In this document: positions 19,535 to 28,169 of the stretch, piece after piece | Numbering within the stretch: position 1 is the stretch's first letter | Layout: each line of letters opens with the position of its first letter | Origin: Candidatus Eiseniibacteriota bacterium | GTDB lineage: Bacteria; JAFGKV01 | Direction of reading: 5' to 3' | Assembly (NCBI GenBank): GCA_025453925.1 | Contig: JALOPK010000004.1 | Span: 1 to 37,174, forward strand | Length of the DNA stretch: 37,174 nucleotides | Made by a program: the position numbers and the translations under genes | The notes under the pieces: model-generated | Told to the model about the DNA's origin: nothing | The model's input: the letters and a program-made list of their open reading frames with translations, nothing else | Database searches by the model: none

Positions 19535-21142
19535 TCAGCGGGCCTGATCGGGCCCAGTGATCACGATCTCCCCCAAGGGAAACCGAAGTTCGCCCCTCGG
19601 CACACGGTGCGCATCGGCCGGCCCGGGGAGAAGCCGGCTCTCTCGATCCCCGGGAATCCACATGCCAGTGTACACGGTATAGCGTCCCGGCGGGGCATCG
19701 GCGGGCATCGCCACCCGTGTTGTCGCCACGGCCACCTCACCGACCGGCCAGTGCGCCGTAGCATCCCGCCGACCCTCTGGCCAGAAGTCGGCGACCTTGC
19801 GCCACCGGGGAGGCGCATCCAGATCCAGATGCAGGATCACGTGCATTCCCGGGAGGGGTTTGGTGGGCGCCCAGGCCGTCGAGATGGTAAGGGTGTCTCC
19901 CGCCGAGGCCGGGTCAGGCGCGCAATCCCACGACAGAAGCCATACCGTGTTACCCAGGACCACGCCGTCGCCGATCCGTCGTCCCGGGACGGGCGGAGGC
20001 GAGCCCGAGGCCAGCCCGAGCTCCATGTGGCGTGGGAACTCCCTTGCGCCGCGCAGGATCAACGCGTGCGCGGCTGCCTGCCCGGCCGACGGCTTTTCCG
20101 CCCGGGCAAGCCGGTACATGGTCTCACCCGACAGGCCCGCCGACGCCCCGGGCGCGAGGAGCTCCACGGCGAGGCTGTCTTCCCCGGCTTCATCGGCCAA
20201 CCATCCCGCCAGCTCCCGCACTTCCGGGCTCACGCGCGTCTGCTGCCGAAGAAGCTGCCGCGCCTGCGCCGCGTGTCCTCTCCGCCACAATTCAACAGCC
20301 ACCGGCCGAACGGCCTCGATCGGAAGTCCGGTGAGCAGGCAGTGCCCCGAGGCCTGGAGCCCCGCCAGATCCCTCCACAGGCCGAGGCTCATCGACGTCA
20401 GTTCCCGGCCTCGCGCACACGGGTTCTCCCGCGCGGGCCTGACCAGATAACCCTTTCCGAACGCGGCATGGGCGCCTTCCCGGTTTCCCGCATCCAGTTC
20501 GCGCCATCCGAGAGCCGCCCATGTTCCGCTCACCCATGGGTCGATCCTCAGCGCCTCACGGAGATCCTCGACCCTGGAGAAAGAGCGATCCTGCGCATAT
20601 CCGGTCGCACTCCGCGGCATGGTGCCCTCCCGCGCTGAGATGTCTCTTCCTGCAGCGGCGAGCACTACCATGACAAGCGCCAAGGGCATCGCGGGGGCTA
20701 AGCCCCACCGAAGGAATCGCGCGGATCGGACATCTCTCCCCAACCGCACGGCAAGCAGCCATGCCACCGCCATCGTCATGGGCAGCTGGGGCCGAGAAGT
20801 CAGCCGAAGCACAGCACCGAAGGACGCCATGGCGATGACCACCATCGCGCCACTTAGCACCCCCCAGTCCAAACCGGATTGAGGGCGTCGCACGCCGAGG
20901 AGGATCAACGCGAGCACTGCCGCGCCCATGATGCCCAGCGTGGCCGACGGCCCTGCGCCGGCTGCCAGGGCGGAGAAGCCCAGCAGCCATCCCGCCGTCA
21001 ACGCCCAAGGCGCCGCGCGGCGGGACAGCATCCATGCAATCAGCAGGCTCGCGGTGATCTGCCCGTCCGCGCCCCGGACGAAAGTGCCACTCCACCCCAT
21101 CAGCAGGGCAAGGGCCACAGCCGGCATTGCTCTGTTCATCAT
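19535..21142 (-). CDS. Membrane protein with TPR-like middle and C-terminal Ig-like domain, envelope polysaccharide-associated
   Basis: 535 aa; N-terminal TM segments, alpha-helical repeat-like middle (EALRIDPWVSGTWAALGWRELDAGNREGAHAAFGKGYLVRP), beta-rich C-terminus (GDTLTISTAWAPTKPLPGMHVILHLD...PPGRYTVYTGMWIPG). Confidence 0.65.
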   Translation of the reverse strand: MMNRAMPAVALALLMGWSGTFVRGADGQITASLLIAWMLSRRAAPWALTAGWLLGFSALAAGAGPSATLGIMGAAVLALILLGVRRPQSGLDWGVLSGAMVVIAMASFGAVLRLTSRPQLPMTMAVAWLLAVRLGRDVRSARFLRWGLAPAMPLALVMVVLAAAGRDISAREGTMPRSATGYAQDRSFSRVEDLREALRIDPWVSGTWAALGWRELDAGNREGAHAAFGKGYLVRPARENPCARGRELTSMSLGLWRDLAGLQASGHCLLTGLPIEAVRPVAVELWRRGHAAQARQLLRQQTRVSPEVRELAGWLADEAGEDSLAVELLAPGASAGLSGETMYRLARAEKPSAGQAAAHALILRGAREFPRHMELGLASGSPPPVPGRRIGDGVVLGNTVWLLSWDCAPDPASAGDTLTISTAWAPTKPLPGMHVILHLDLDAPPRWRKVADFWPEGRRDATAHWPVGEVAVATTRVAMPADAPPGRYTVYTGMWIPGDRESRLLPGPADAHRVPRGELRFPLGEIVITGPDQAR

Positions 21143-22257
21143 CCTTCCCTCAGCACAACCGCTTCGTTACTTTCGATCCATGTTCGAGAATCCCGAATCG
21201 TGAGGAATGCAAGATAGGCTGGTCGACCATCATTCGCATACTCCTGCTCGGCGCCATGGCAATGGCCGCGCAGCAGGCGCCATGGCCAGGTGCTCCCGAC
21301 CTCCAGGGATACGTCCCGGCTGCTGCCGGAGCGGCCCTGGTCGTGGGGTTGGTCACCGGCGAGCTGCGGTTCCGGGCACTGCGCATGCCGCCGGCCCTGG
21401 CCCTGTTGCTCAGTCTGGGCGCACTGAGCGCGCTGACCTCCCCGGCGCCGTGGATAGCGATACCCGCGTTCATCGAGAAGACGCTCTGGGTAGTGGGAGC
21501 CGTGTTGCTCGTGTCCCTCTTCTCTCCCGCACCGGCGCGGCGGGCAGCCCTCCCCGTTCTCGTGCTCCTGACGTTCGAGCAGATAGCCATGGCCCTGCAC
21601 CAGTCGATCTCACTTCGACGCGAAGCATGGGGCTCCCTTGGCACCCCTAATGCACTAGCCCGCTACGTGCTGATGGTCTGGCCGTTAGTCGCTCTGCCGC
21701 TTTTGGCCTCCGGCAAGGCTCTCCTCCGGCTGAGCGGCTTGCTCCTCGGCGGAGCACTGTCGGTGGTGCTGGTGCTGTCATCCTCCCGCATGGCCTGGGT
21801 CGCATTCAGCGTCCAGTGGTTGCTCATCGTCGTGCGCTGGAGGCCGAAGATCGGCGTGGGCGTGGCCATTGCCGCTCTTATCGGGATGATCGTGTTCTGG
21901 CACGGGTCCCTGATCCGGGCAGACGATATGCAGCGCATCATGGCGTGGAAGACTGCGCTGGCCCTCGCGCTGCAGCACCCGCTGCTCGGCACGGGTCTCG
22001 GCACCTTCGGCTCGTATTACCAGCTTGTGCCCCCCTCACCCACCGCCGACGCGCTCCAGACGCCGCACAACCTGCTCCTCCACTTGGCGTGCGAGTTGGG
22101 ACTCATGTCCATCCCGCTCCTGATGTGGCTCATGGCGGCCGGCTGGTGGCACCTCGTGTCTGCGGAGCGCCGCGTCGACCGGTTCGATGGCGCGTTCCTC
22201 CTTGCTGCCCGAGTCATCATTGTTGGCCTGGCGGTTCAGTCGCTGGTGGAATACTGA
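21127..22257 (+). CDS. O-antigen ligase/polymerase family (Wzy_C-like) membrane protein; start uncertain
   Basis: Multiple TM segments and HPLLGTGLGTFGSYYQLVPPSPTADALQTPHNLLLHLACELGL. True start probably downstream of 21127 because it overlaps the divergent gene start; ATG at about 21256 is one candidate. Confidence 0.8.
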   Translation: MLCSSSFPQHNRFVTFDPCSRIPNREECKIGWSTIIRILLLGAMAMAAQQAPWPGAPDLQGYVPAAAGAALVVGLVTGELRFRALRMPPALALLLSLGALSALTSPAPWIAIPAFIEKTLWVVGAVLLVSLFSPAPARRAALPVLVLLTFEQIAMALHQSISLRREAWGSLGTPNALARYVLMVWPLVALPLLASGKALLRLSGLLLGGALSVVLVLSSSRMAWVAFSVQWLLIVVRWRPKIGVGVAIAALIGMIVFWHGSLIRADDMQRIMAWKTALALALQHPLLGTGLGTFGSYYQLVPPSPTADALQTPHNLLLHLACELGLMSIPLLMWLMAAGWWHLVSAERRVDRFDGAFLLAARVIIVGLAVQSLVEY

Positions 22258-22258
22258 G

Positions 22259-23833
22259 GTGGAGGTGCTCCATAGCCTGTCGCGTCCGCGGTTTCTCGTA
22301 TTCGTCGTGACCTGCGCCGTGCTGCTCCGTCTACCCGCGCTTATCCTGCCCATCATCGACACCGACGAAGCAGGGCATGGCGTCTGCGCCCGCGAGCTGC
22401 TTGAGGGCGGAAGGCTCTACGTCGACTATGCCGACAACAAGCCGCCCCTGTTGTATTGGATCTACACGGCAGTCATGGCCATCGGCGGTCGCAGCGTCCT
22501 GGCGGTGCACTGGGTCGGCCTGGCCTGGATTCTCGTGGGAGCGTGGGCGACGGGCCTTCTCGTACTCCGGACGGGATTCGGTAATGACGCGCGGAGGTGG
22601 GCGGTGCTCGCCTACATCGTCGGCTCATCGGTCTATCTGCCGAACGACATGCTCGCCACCAACGGTGAGCAGCTCATGAACCCGTTTCTCGTCCTGGCAG
22701 TCCTGGCGTGGTGGGACGGGCGGAGACCGCTGCTGTCGGGTATCCTGGCCGGTCTGCTGGGATTCGCCGGCGGGCTCTGCTATCAGAAGGGATGGATCGT
22801 GCTGCCCGTCTTGGGGGCCTGGGGTCTGTGGCGTATGGCGCGAACGCCGGAACGCCGAGATTGGTTGACGCGTCTTGCCGGGCTTGCCGGCGGTGGAGTG
22901 CTGGGCACCGGTGCCGTGGGTGCCATACTGGCGGGCCAGGGGGTCCTTGACGAGGCGCTGTACTGGAACTTCGGCTCGAACCTGCGGTACATCGGTGCCG
23001 GTTCGGGCATTGCTTCGTTTTCGCTGGAGGATGCACAGCCTCACGGCACCATCCGCGTGGCGTTCTACGTGCTGGCCAATCTCCTGCCCTTGCGGGCGAT
23101 CTGGATGGGATTCCGTCACGGTTGGGGTTCGTTCACTGCACGGCAACGGGATCTTCTGGCATTCCTTCTGATCTGGCTGGGCGCATCCTTCGCGGCCCTG
23201 AGCCTGGGCGGCCGCTACTTCGGCCACTACTTCCTCCAGACGGTTCCTGCCTGGAGCGCGCTGTTTGGTGTCACGTTCCCCCTTGTGGCTCAGCGCGTGG
23301 ATCCGAAGCGGTTCCGCCGGTTGCTGCGGTCCGGCTTTCCCCTCGCAGGGCTCGCCGTGTTCTCCCTCGCGTGGGTCGCCATAGGAGGCCTTGAGTCGCA
23401 GCATCCGCTGCTGCGCGACCTCGCAATGCACGCCTCCTCCCACACGCACCCCGGCGATCGGATCTTTGTCTGGGGCTATGCGTCCCCTGTGTACTACTAT
23501 GCGGATCGCCAACCTGGCGCCCGGTTCGTGTATCCTCAGTCCCTGGCGGGCTATGTCCCCGGTGTTCCTTCGAGCCTGAGACAGGACACCGACCCCTTGC
23601 CCTTCGTGGTGTGGAAGAACTGGCCGATCGCACTTGAGGACCTGCGGGCCAAACGCCCGGCGATCATCTACGACACTGCTCCGGCCCGATTCCACTACTG
23701 GGGCAAGTTTCCCGTCAGCCTCTATCCATTGGGGGCCATGCTGGATTCGCTCTACGCGCCCGTCGACGCCATCGGGGGAGTGGTCGCATACCAGCGCATC
23801 CACGGGATTCCACTGACTTCCGAGGCGGATTAG
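22259..23833 (+). CDS. GT39/PMT-like membrane glycosyltransferase
   Basis: DTDEAGHGVCARELLEGGRLYVDYADNKPPLLYWIYTAVMAIGG; many TM segments; GTG start (22259 or 22265) right after the ligase stop. Confidence 0.82.
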   Translation: MEVLHSLSRPRFLVFVVTCAVLLRLPALILPIIDTDEAGHGVCARELLEGGRLYVDYADNKPPLLYWIYTAVMAIGGRSVLAVHWVGLAWILVGAWATGLLVLRTGFGNDARRWAVLAYIVGSSVYLPNDMLATNGEQLMNPFLVLAVLAWWDGRRPLLSGILAGLLGFAGGLCYQKGWIVLPVLGAWGLWRMARTPERRDWLTRLAGLAGGGVLGTGAVGAILAGQGVLDEALYWNFGSNLRYIGAGSGIASFSLEDAQPHGTIRVAFYVLANLLPLRAIWMGFRHGWGSFTARQRDLLAFLLIWLGASFAALSLGGRYFGHYFLQTVPAWSALFGVTFPLVAQRVDPKRFRRLLRSGFPLAGLAVFSLAWVAIGGLESQHPLLRDLAMHASSHTHPGDRIFVWGYASPVYYYADRQPGARFVYPQSLAGYVPGVPSSLRQDTDPLPFVVWKNWPIALEDLRAKRPAIIYDTAPARFHYWGKFPVSLYPLGAMLDSLYAPVDAIGGVVAYQRIHGIPLTSEAD

Positions 23834-24008
23834 GGGGTACGACCGCCGACATCAAGACGGCCCCACGTCAGGTCGAGTCAGTCGTCATTGACATCCCCCC
23901 GGGTGACGCGGTGGTGTGTCAACTCGTCCAGGCGGGCAGAGTGAACCTTCTCCCGTTCCAAGTCATAGGCAAGGTGCGACACGTACCGGTCCACTCCAAG
24001 GGAGTCCC

Positions 24009-24593
24009 ATGAGCGACGATCACGATGAACGGCTTCTTCGGGAGTTCCAGTCCGGCGACGAGGGAGCGTTCGATCGATTGGTGCGTCGCCACCAGGACGT
24101 GATCTACCGCCTGGCCCTGCGGCACCTGTGCGACGAGGATCTGGCAGTGGAGGCGACACAGGAGGTGTTCATCCGTGCATGGAGGAAGTTGCCGCGATGG
24201 AAACCGGGGCCGGGAAGCGTCTTCACCTGGCCGTATCGAACGACCACCATGGTGTGCCGCGAACTCGGACGCGGGAGACAGCGACTTCGCCTGGGCAGAC
24301 CGCTGTGCGACGTCGGGGATATCCCCGACGACCGCGGGCTCCTGGCGCGTGACACCGAGGAAGCTGTGGCACGGCTCCAATCCCTTGTGAGACGGCTCCC
24401 TCCGCGGCAGCAGGATGTGGTCTGGCTCCATGCCTATGAAGGCTTGGCCCTCAAAGACGTGGCTGCTGCTCTCGGCATTCCTCTGGGAACCGTGAAGAGC
24501 AACTACCATAAGGCCCTCTGTTCGCTAAGGGTGTGGTGGAGCATCCTCGATGATGCCGGGATGTCGGTTCCACCAACGGGAGGTGTCCGGTGA
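24009..24593 (+). CDS. ECF-type RNA polymerase sigma factor (cassette 1)
   Basis: MSDDHDERLLREFQSGDEGAFDRLVRRHQDVIYRLALRHL...EATQEVFIRAWRKLPRW (sigma2) and LPPRQQDVVWLHAYEGLALKDVAAALGIPLGTVKSNYHKAL (sigma4); GGGAG upstream. Confidence 0.92.
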   Translation: MSDDHDERLLREFQSGDEGAFDRLVRRHQDVIYRLALRHLCDEDLAVEATQEVFIRAWRKLPRWKPGPGSVFTWPYRTTTMVCRELGRGRQRLRLGRPLCDVGDIPDDRGLLARDTEEAVARLQSLVRRLPPRQQDVVWLHAYEGLALKDVAAALGIPLGTVKSNYHKALCSLRVWWSILDDAGMSVPPTGGVR

Positions 24594-25129
24594 CGGTTCA
24601 TGAACGCCACCTCGACGAGGAGACCATGGCGTCGTTCGTCCGAGGAGAAAGCGATGAAGAGGCGACACATGTCATCTCGCAGCATGTGAGAGAGTGCCCA
24701 CTCTGCGTGTCCAGGATCGCTGATCTGACTGCGATCCTCAACACGTTCGACATCCTTGGAGGGATTCACCGGCAATCCCGGTACCCAGGCGACCTGGCCT
24801 CCGAGCTCCGGAAGAGCCGCATGATCCGTGCTGAGGTCCACCCACACATTGCGTGGCCGCTTCATGCCGCGGCCGCGGCGGTCGTAGCGATTGTGTCGCT
24901 GGTCGTGCTTCACCAGAGGCCACCTGACCGCCAGCTACCCAGCCGTGCGCACCTGCACCTCGCCTTGCCGGTGAGCCCTGGCAGCATGCCGAGCCTGTCC
25001 CGGCTTGCCCATGCGAAACCGGACGTCCGCGCCTCGCTCTCGATGATCTCAGTCCCTACAGGAGTGCCAACGCGGCCGCCCGGCCGCTTGGCGCCTCCGA
25101 GGATTCCCAGGAAAGGAGACCACGTATGA
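24590..25129 (+). CDS. Anti-sigma factor with N-terminal zinc-finger-like motif and one TM
   Basis: HVISQHVRECPLCVSRIADL (H-x3-C-x2-C-like ZAS motif), one TM (AAAAVVAIVSLVVL); GTGA overlap with the sigma gene. Confidence 0.82.
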   Translation: MTVHERHLDEETMASFVRGESDEEATHVISQHVRECPLCVSRIADLTAILNTFDILGGIHRQSRYPGDLASELRKSRMIRAEVHPHIAWPLHAAAAAVVAIVSLVVLHQRPPDRQLPSRAHLHLALPVSPGSMPSLSRLAHAKPDVRASLSMISVPTGVPTRPPGRLAPPRIPRKGDHV

Positions 25130-25584
25130 ACCACCAACCCCGAATCATCCCAGCGCTTGGGTTGACACTCATGACGCTACTCGCACTCGGCTCCTCACCA
25201 GCCGCCGCTGCTGGCCACGAACCGTCACCGGAGGTTCTGGCGATGCAGGACTTCATGGATCTGATGGAGCAGTACATAGTGCTCACGGAGCAGTTCCAGC
25301 ACATCTCCGCCGACGGGGAGAGAGCCGCCGGGTTCGCGGTGTTCCAGCTCAAGGATCTGTGTCAGGAAACGAAGGGGTCGGACGAGGCGATCAAACTCTT
25401 CAAGAATCTTCTCAAGAAGACCGAGAACAACACGATCCAGAACCTCATCAGCCTCCAGCTCGCCGAGATGCTCAAGGATCGCGGTCGCCGGGATGAAGCC
25501 ATTCAGGTGCTGACGCAAGTGGTTCTCGACAACTGCAAGCGACTCGGCGCACACGAGGCGCAGGAGGGGCCGAAGTCCAAGTAG
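25126..25584 (+). CDS. Small secreted helical/TPR-like protein
   Basis: 152 aa; signal peptide (LTLMTLLALGSSPAAAAG), helical repeat-like body; ATGA overlap with the anti-sigma gene. Confidence 0.78.
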   Translation: MNHQPRIIPALGLTLMTLLALGSSPAAAAGHEPSPEVLAMQDFMDLMEQYIVLTEQFQHISADGERAAGFAVFQLKDLCQETKGSDEAIKLFKNLLKKTENNTIQNLISLQLAEMLKDRGRRDEAIQVLTQVVLDNCKRLGAHEAQEGPKSK

Positions 25585-25591
25585 CCGCCTC

Positions 25592-25624
25592 GGTCGGTGC
25601 GCGGAGCTCTTCCGCGCACCGACC
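25592..25624 (+). terminator. Strong hairpin downstream of ECF cassette 1
   Basis: Perfect 14-bp stem GGTCGGTGCGCGGA-GCTCT-TCCGCGCACCGACC just after the 25584 stop; no poly-T tail, so a hairpin rather than a canonical intrinsic terminator. Confidence 0.6.
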
Positions 25625-25861
25625 ACCCCCCTCTTCGCACACCCATCGTCCGAAATCGGACAGCCTCGTCCTTTCCCGCCTGCGTGTGCGCCCCAGTTGC
25701 CCTGCCAGTCCGATATGTGATGCCGTGCATCCCACGACCATGAGGCGTTGTCGAGGCCCATGGGCGTGGTTCTTGCTGAGATAACCCACACTGTGTATGG
25801 CAGGTGGGCTCGCGTTCATGCAGTGCGCGATAGACCTGGTTCGCGTCCCTTGAGCAAGGAG

Positions 25862-27724
25862 ATGGTGATGAGATCAATGCTGTGGGTGTGCGGCGGTTGT
25901 TCCCTCCTGATCATGACTGCCGCCTCCTTCGCCGACACCGTACCATTCGATTCCCCACAGTGGGTGCTGGAGAACACCGAGATAGTCGAGCACCTGGGCA
26001 GAACAAGCCTGAAGGGCGCGGCATACCTGCCCGATGTGGAGTTCGCGAATGGGATCATCGAGGTGGATCTGGCGGTAACCAATGACCGTTCCTATCCGGG
26101 AATCATGTTCCGGCGGCACTCCGACGGGAACTACGAGGAGTTCTACATGAGGCCGCACCGATCGAAGTTCTACCCCGATGTACTCCAGTATGCGCCGACC
26201 TTCAACGGCATCTCCGAGTGGCAACTCTACAGTGGCCCCGGCTTCACCGCGGGGGCCGTTCTCCCGCGGGATCAGTGGATCCACCTCAGGCTGGAGGTGC
26301 TCGGCAGCCAGGCCCGGGTGTTCATCGACTCGGCCGCGACGCCTGCCCTGGAGATCCCTGAGCTCCAGCACGGCGTCAGTCGGGGAGCTATCGGCCTCAC
26401 AGGTCCGCGAGACGGCACTGCGCACTTCTCGAACTTCCGCTACGAGCTGACCGACAGCCTCGGCTTCGATCCTCCCGATGTGCGAGGTGCGCCCTACGGC
26501 ATGATCGCCGACTGGGAGTTGACGCAAGCGTTCAACGCGGGGCAGGTCGACCTGGAGCGAACGCCTGAGGCGCAGGGTCTCTCGGGCATCGTGTGGACGC
26601 CGGTGCGAGCCCTCTCCACGGGGCTCGTCGACATCGCGAGGCACACGGGGAGAACGACCAGAGTGGCGGACTGCGTTTTCGCCCGCACCACCATCCGGTC
26701 CGAGCAATTGCGCACGATGCGGCTGCGCTTCGGCTACAGTGACGCGGTGACCGTCTTCCTCAATGGTTCACCCGTCTTCTCAGGAAGCAGCACGTATCAA
26801 GGCAGGGACCCCTCATTCCTCGGAATCGTCGGGCTCAACGATGAGGTCTACCTGCCGCTTCTCGAGGGTGAGAACGAACTGGTGTGTGCGGTCGCTGAGT
26901 CGTTCGGGGGTTGGGGGTTCATGTGCCAGGACGCTGACGCTGTTTTCGTGCACAATGCGCTGAGCGCGGCCTGGGAGCTCCCCCGTACGCTGCGGATGCC
27001 CGAGTCTGTCGTGTACGATCCCGCGCGCGACGTCCTCTATGTCTCCAACTACTTCAACGACGGTCAGGAGTTCCTCTCGAAGTTCCGGCCTGATGGTACG
27101 CTCGAGATCCTGGAATGGGTCACAGGACTCAACATGCCCACAGGGCTGTGCCTTAGGGGCGACACCCTCTACGTGGCAGAGCGCAGGACAATCGCCAAGG
27201 TCGACGTCACTACTGGTGTGGTCACAGCGCATGTTCCCGTTCCCGACGCGGTATTCCTCAACGATCTCGACTTCGATGCCGAGGGCAGCCTCTACGTGTC
27301 GGACTCCCGCGGCAACAAGGTGCACCGGCTCAAGGGCGGGGTGTTTGAGACATGGCTGGAGGCAGGCGAGATCCGCGACCCCAACGGGCTTTGCATCGAC
27401 GGTAACGAACTGCTGCTGGGTAACTCCGGTGATGGCTCGCTGAAGGCTATCGATCTGTCCACGAAGGAGATCCGCACCGTCGCCCGATTCGGAGCGGGGT
27501 CCGTCATGGACGGGCTTCACCTTGACGGCCGGGACAACTACCTCGTGTCCGACTTCAATGGCCGGCTCTTCAGGGTATCGCCGGGCGGTGCAACCGAGCT
27601 CCTGTTGAATACCTCTGCCCCACAGCGTTTCTGCGCGGACTTCGCGTACATCCGTGAGTTGAAGCTGCTCGTGATTCCGACCCTGTACGACAACCAAGTG
27701 ATCGCGTATCATGCGGATCTGTGA
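25862..27724 (+). CDS. Secreted two-domain protein: LamG/DUF1080-like N-terminal region plus SMP-30/NHL-like beta-propeller C-terminal region
   Basis: Signal peptide; GIIEVDLAVTNDRSYPGIMFRRHSDGNYEEFYMRPH...QWIHLRLEVLGSQARVFID (concanavalin-like); LYVADRR-type strands such as DTLYVAERRTIAKVDVTTG, NDLDFDAEGSLYVSDSRGNKVHRL, DPNGLCIDGNELLLGNSGDGSLKAID. Confidence 0.75.
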   Translation: MVMRSMLWVCGGCSLLIMTAASFADTVPFDSPQWVLENTEIVEHLGRTSLKGAAYLPDVEFANGIIEVDLAVTNDRSYPGIMFRRHSDGNYEEFYMRPHRSKFYPDVLQYAPTFNGISEWQLYSGPGFTAGAVLPRDQWIHLRLEVLGSQARVFIDSAATPALEIPELQHGVSRGAIGLTGPRDGTAHFSNFRYELTDSLGFDPPDVRGAPYGMIADWELTQAFNAGQVDLERTPEAQGLSGIVWTPVRALSTGLVDIARHTGRTTRVADCVFARTTIRSEQLRTMRLRFGYSDAVTVFLNGSPVFSGSSTYQGRDPSFLGIVGLNDEVYLPLLEGENELVCAVAESFGGWGFMCQDADAVFVHNALSAAWELPRTLRMPESVVYDPARDVLYVSNYFNDGQEFLSKFRPDGTLEILEWVTGLNMPTGLCLRGDTLYVAERRTIAKVDVTTGVVTAHVPVPDAVFLNDLDFDAEGSLYVSDSRGNKVHRLKGGVFETWLEAGEIRDPNGLCIDGNELLLGNSGDGSLKAIDLSTKEIRTVARFGAGSVMDGLHLDGRDNYLVSDFNGRLFRVSPGGATELLLNTSAPQRFCADFAYIRELKLLVIPTLYDNQVIAYHADL

Positions 27725-27794
27725 CCGGCCGAAGGACTCGCCCGGAGTGCTGCGATCCTCCGGAGTGGCCGCCCACAGACCTTTGACGATCATG

Positions 27795-28113
27795 CCCCTT
27801 CTCCCCGCGGGAGAAGGCGGGGATGAGGGGGCGGATACGCGAGGAACGCGGGCGAAGCCCTTGGGCGCCCTCACCTTCTTCCTCTCCCGTTGGGCGAGGA
27901 GATGCGTGTGCTTCAAGGCCTGTAGCCAAGGCAGTCTCTGCCGTGCCGGCACCGGTGACGGGGCAGGTATCGCGATGGGGGCGATAGTGGTGGATCCGAT
28001 GTCAGTGATGGCATACGCCCCTTCTCCCCGTGGGAGAAGGTGGGCGTGGTCCCGGTTGCCCCCGCACCTTCGGATGCGGTGCACCGCCGGATGCGGGAGA
28101 TGAGGGGGCGAGG
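27795..28113. repeat. Cluster of REP/MITE-like palindromic repeats (three related copies)
   Basis: CCCCTTCTCCCCGCGGGAGAAGG...GATGAGGGGGCG at 27795-27833; inverted relative GCGCCCTCACCTTCTTCCTCTCCCGTTGGGCGAGGA at 27865-27900; CCCCTTCTCCCCGTGGGAGAAGG at 28018-28040 with GGGAGATGAGGGGGCG at about 28095-28110. Confidence 0.7.
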
Positions 28114-28169
28114 ACTGGCACGTTATTTCTGCCAAGAGCTACTTCCCGCGATGTCGAAAGGAGATCCGC

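Noticed and set aside
22625-23803. 392-aa minus-strand ORF
   Set aside because: Antisense to the GT39 gene, charged low-complexity translation.
23942-23966. GAAC-N15-GTCATA as an ECF promoter for sigma 1
   Set aside because: Spacing about 2 nt shorter than usual ECF promoters; too weak to call.
26813-28135. 440-aa minus-strand ORF
   Set aside because: Antisense to the propeller gene and running across the palindromic repeats; no support.
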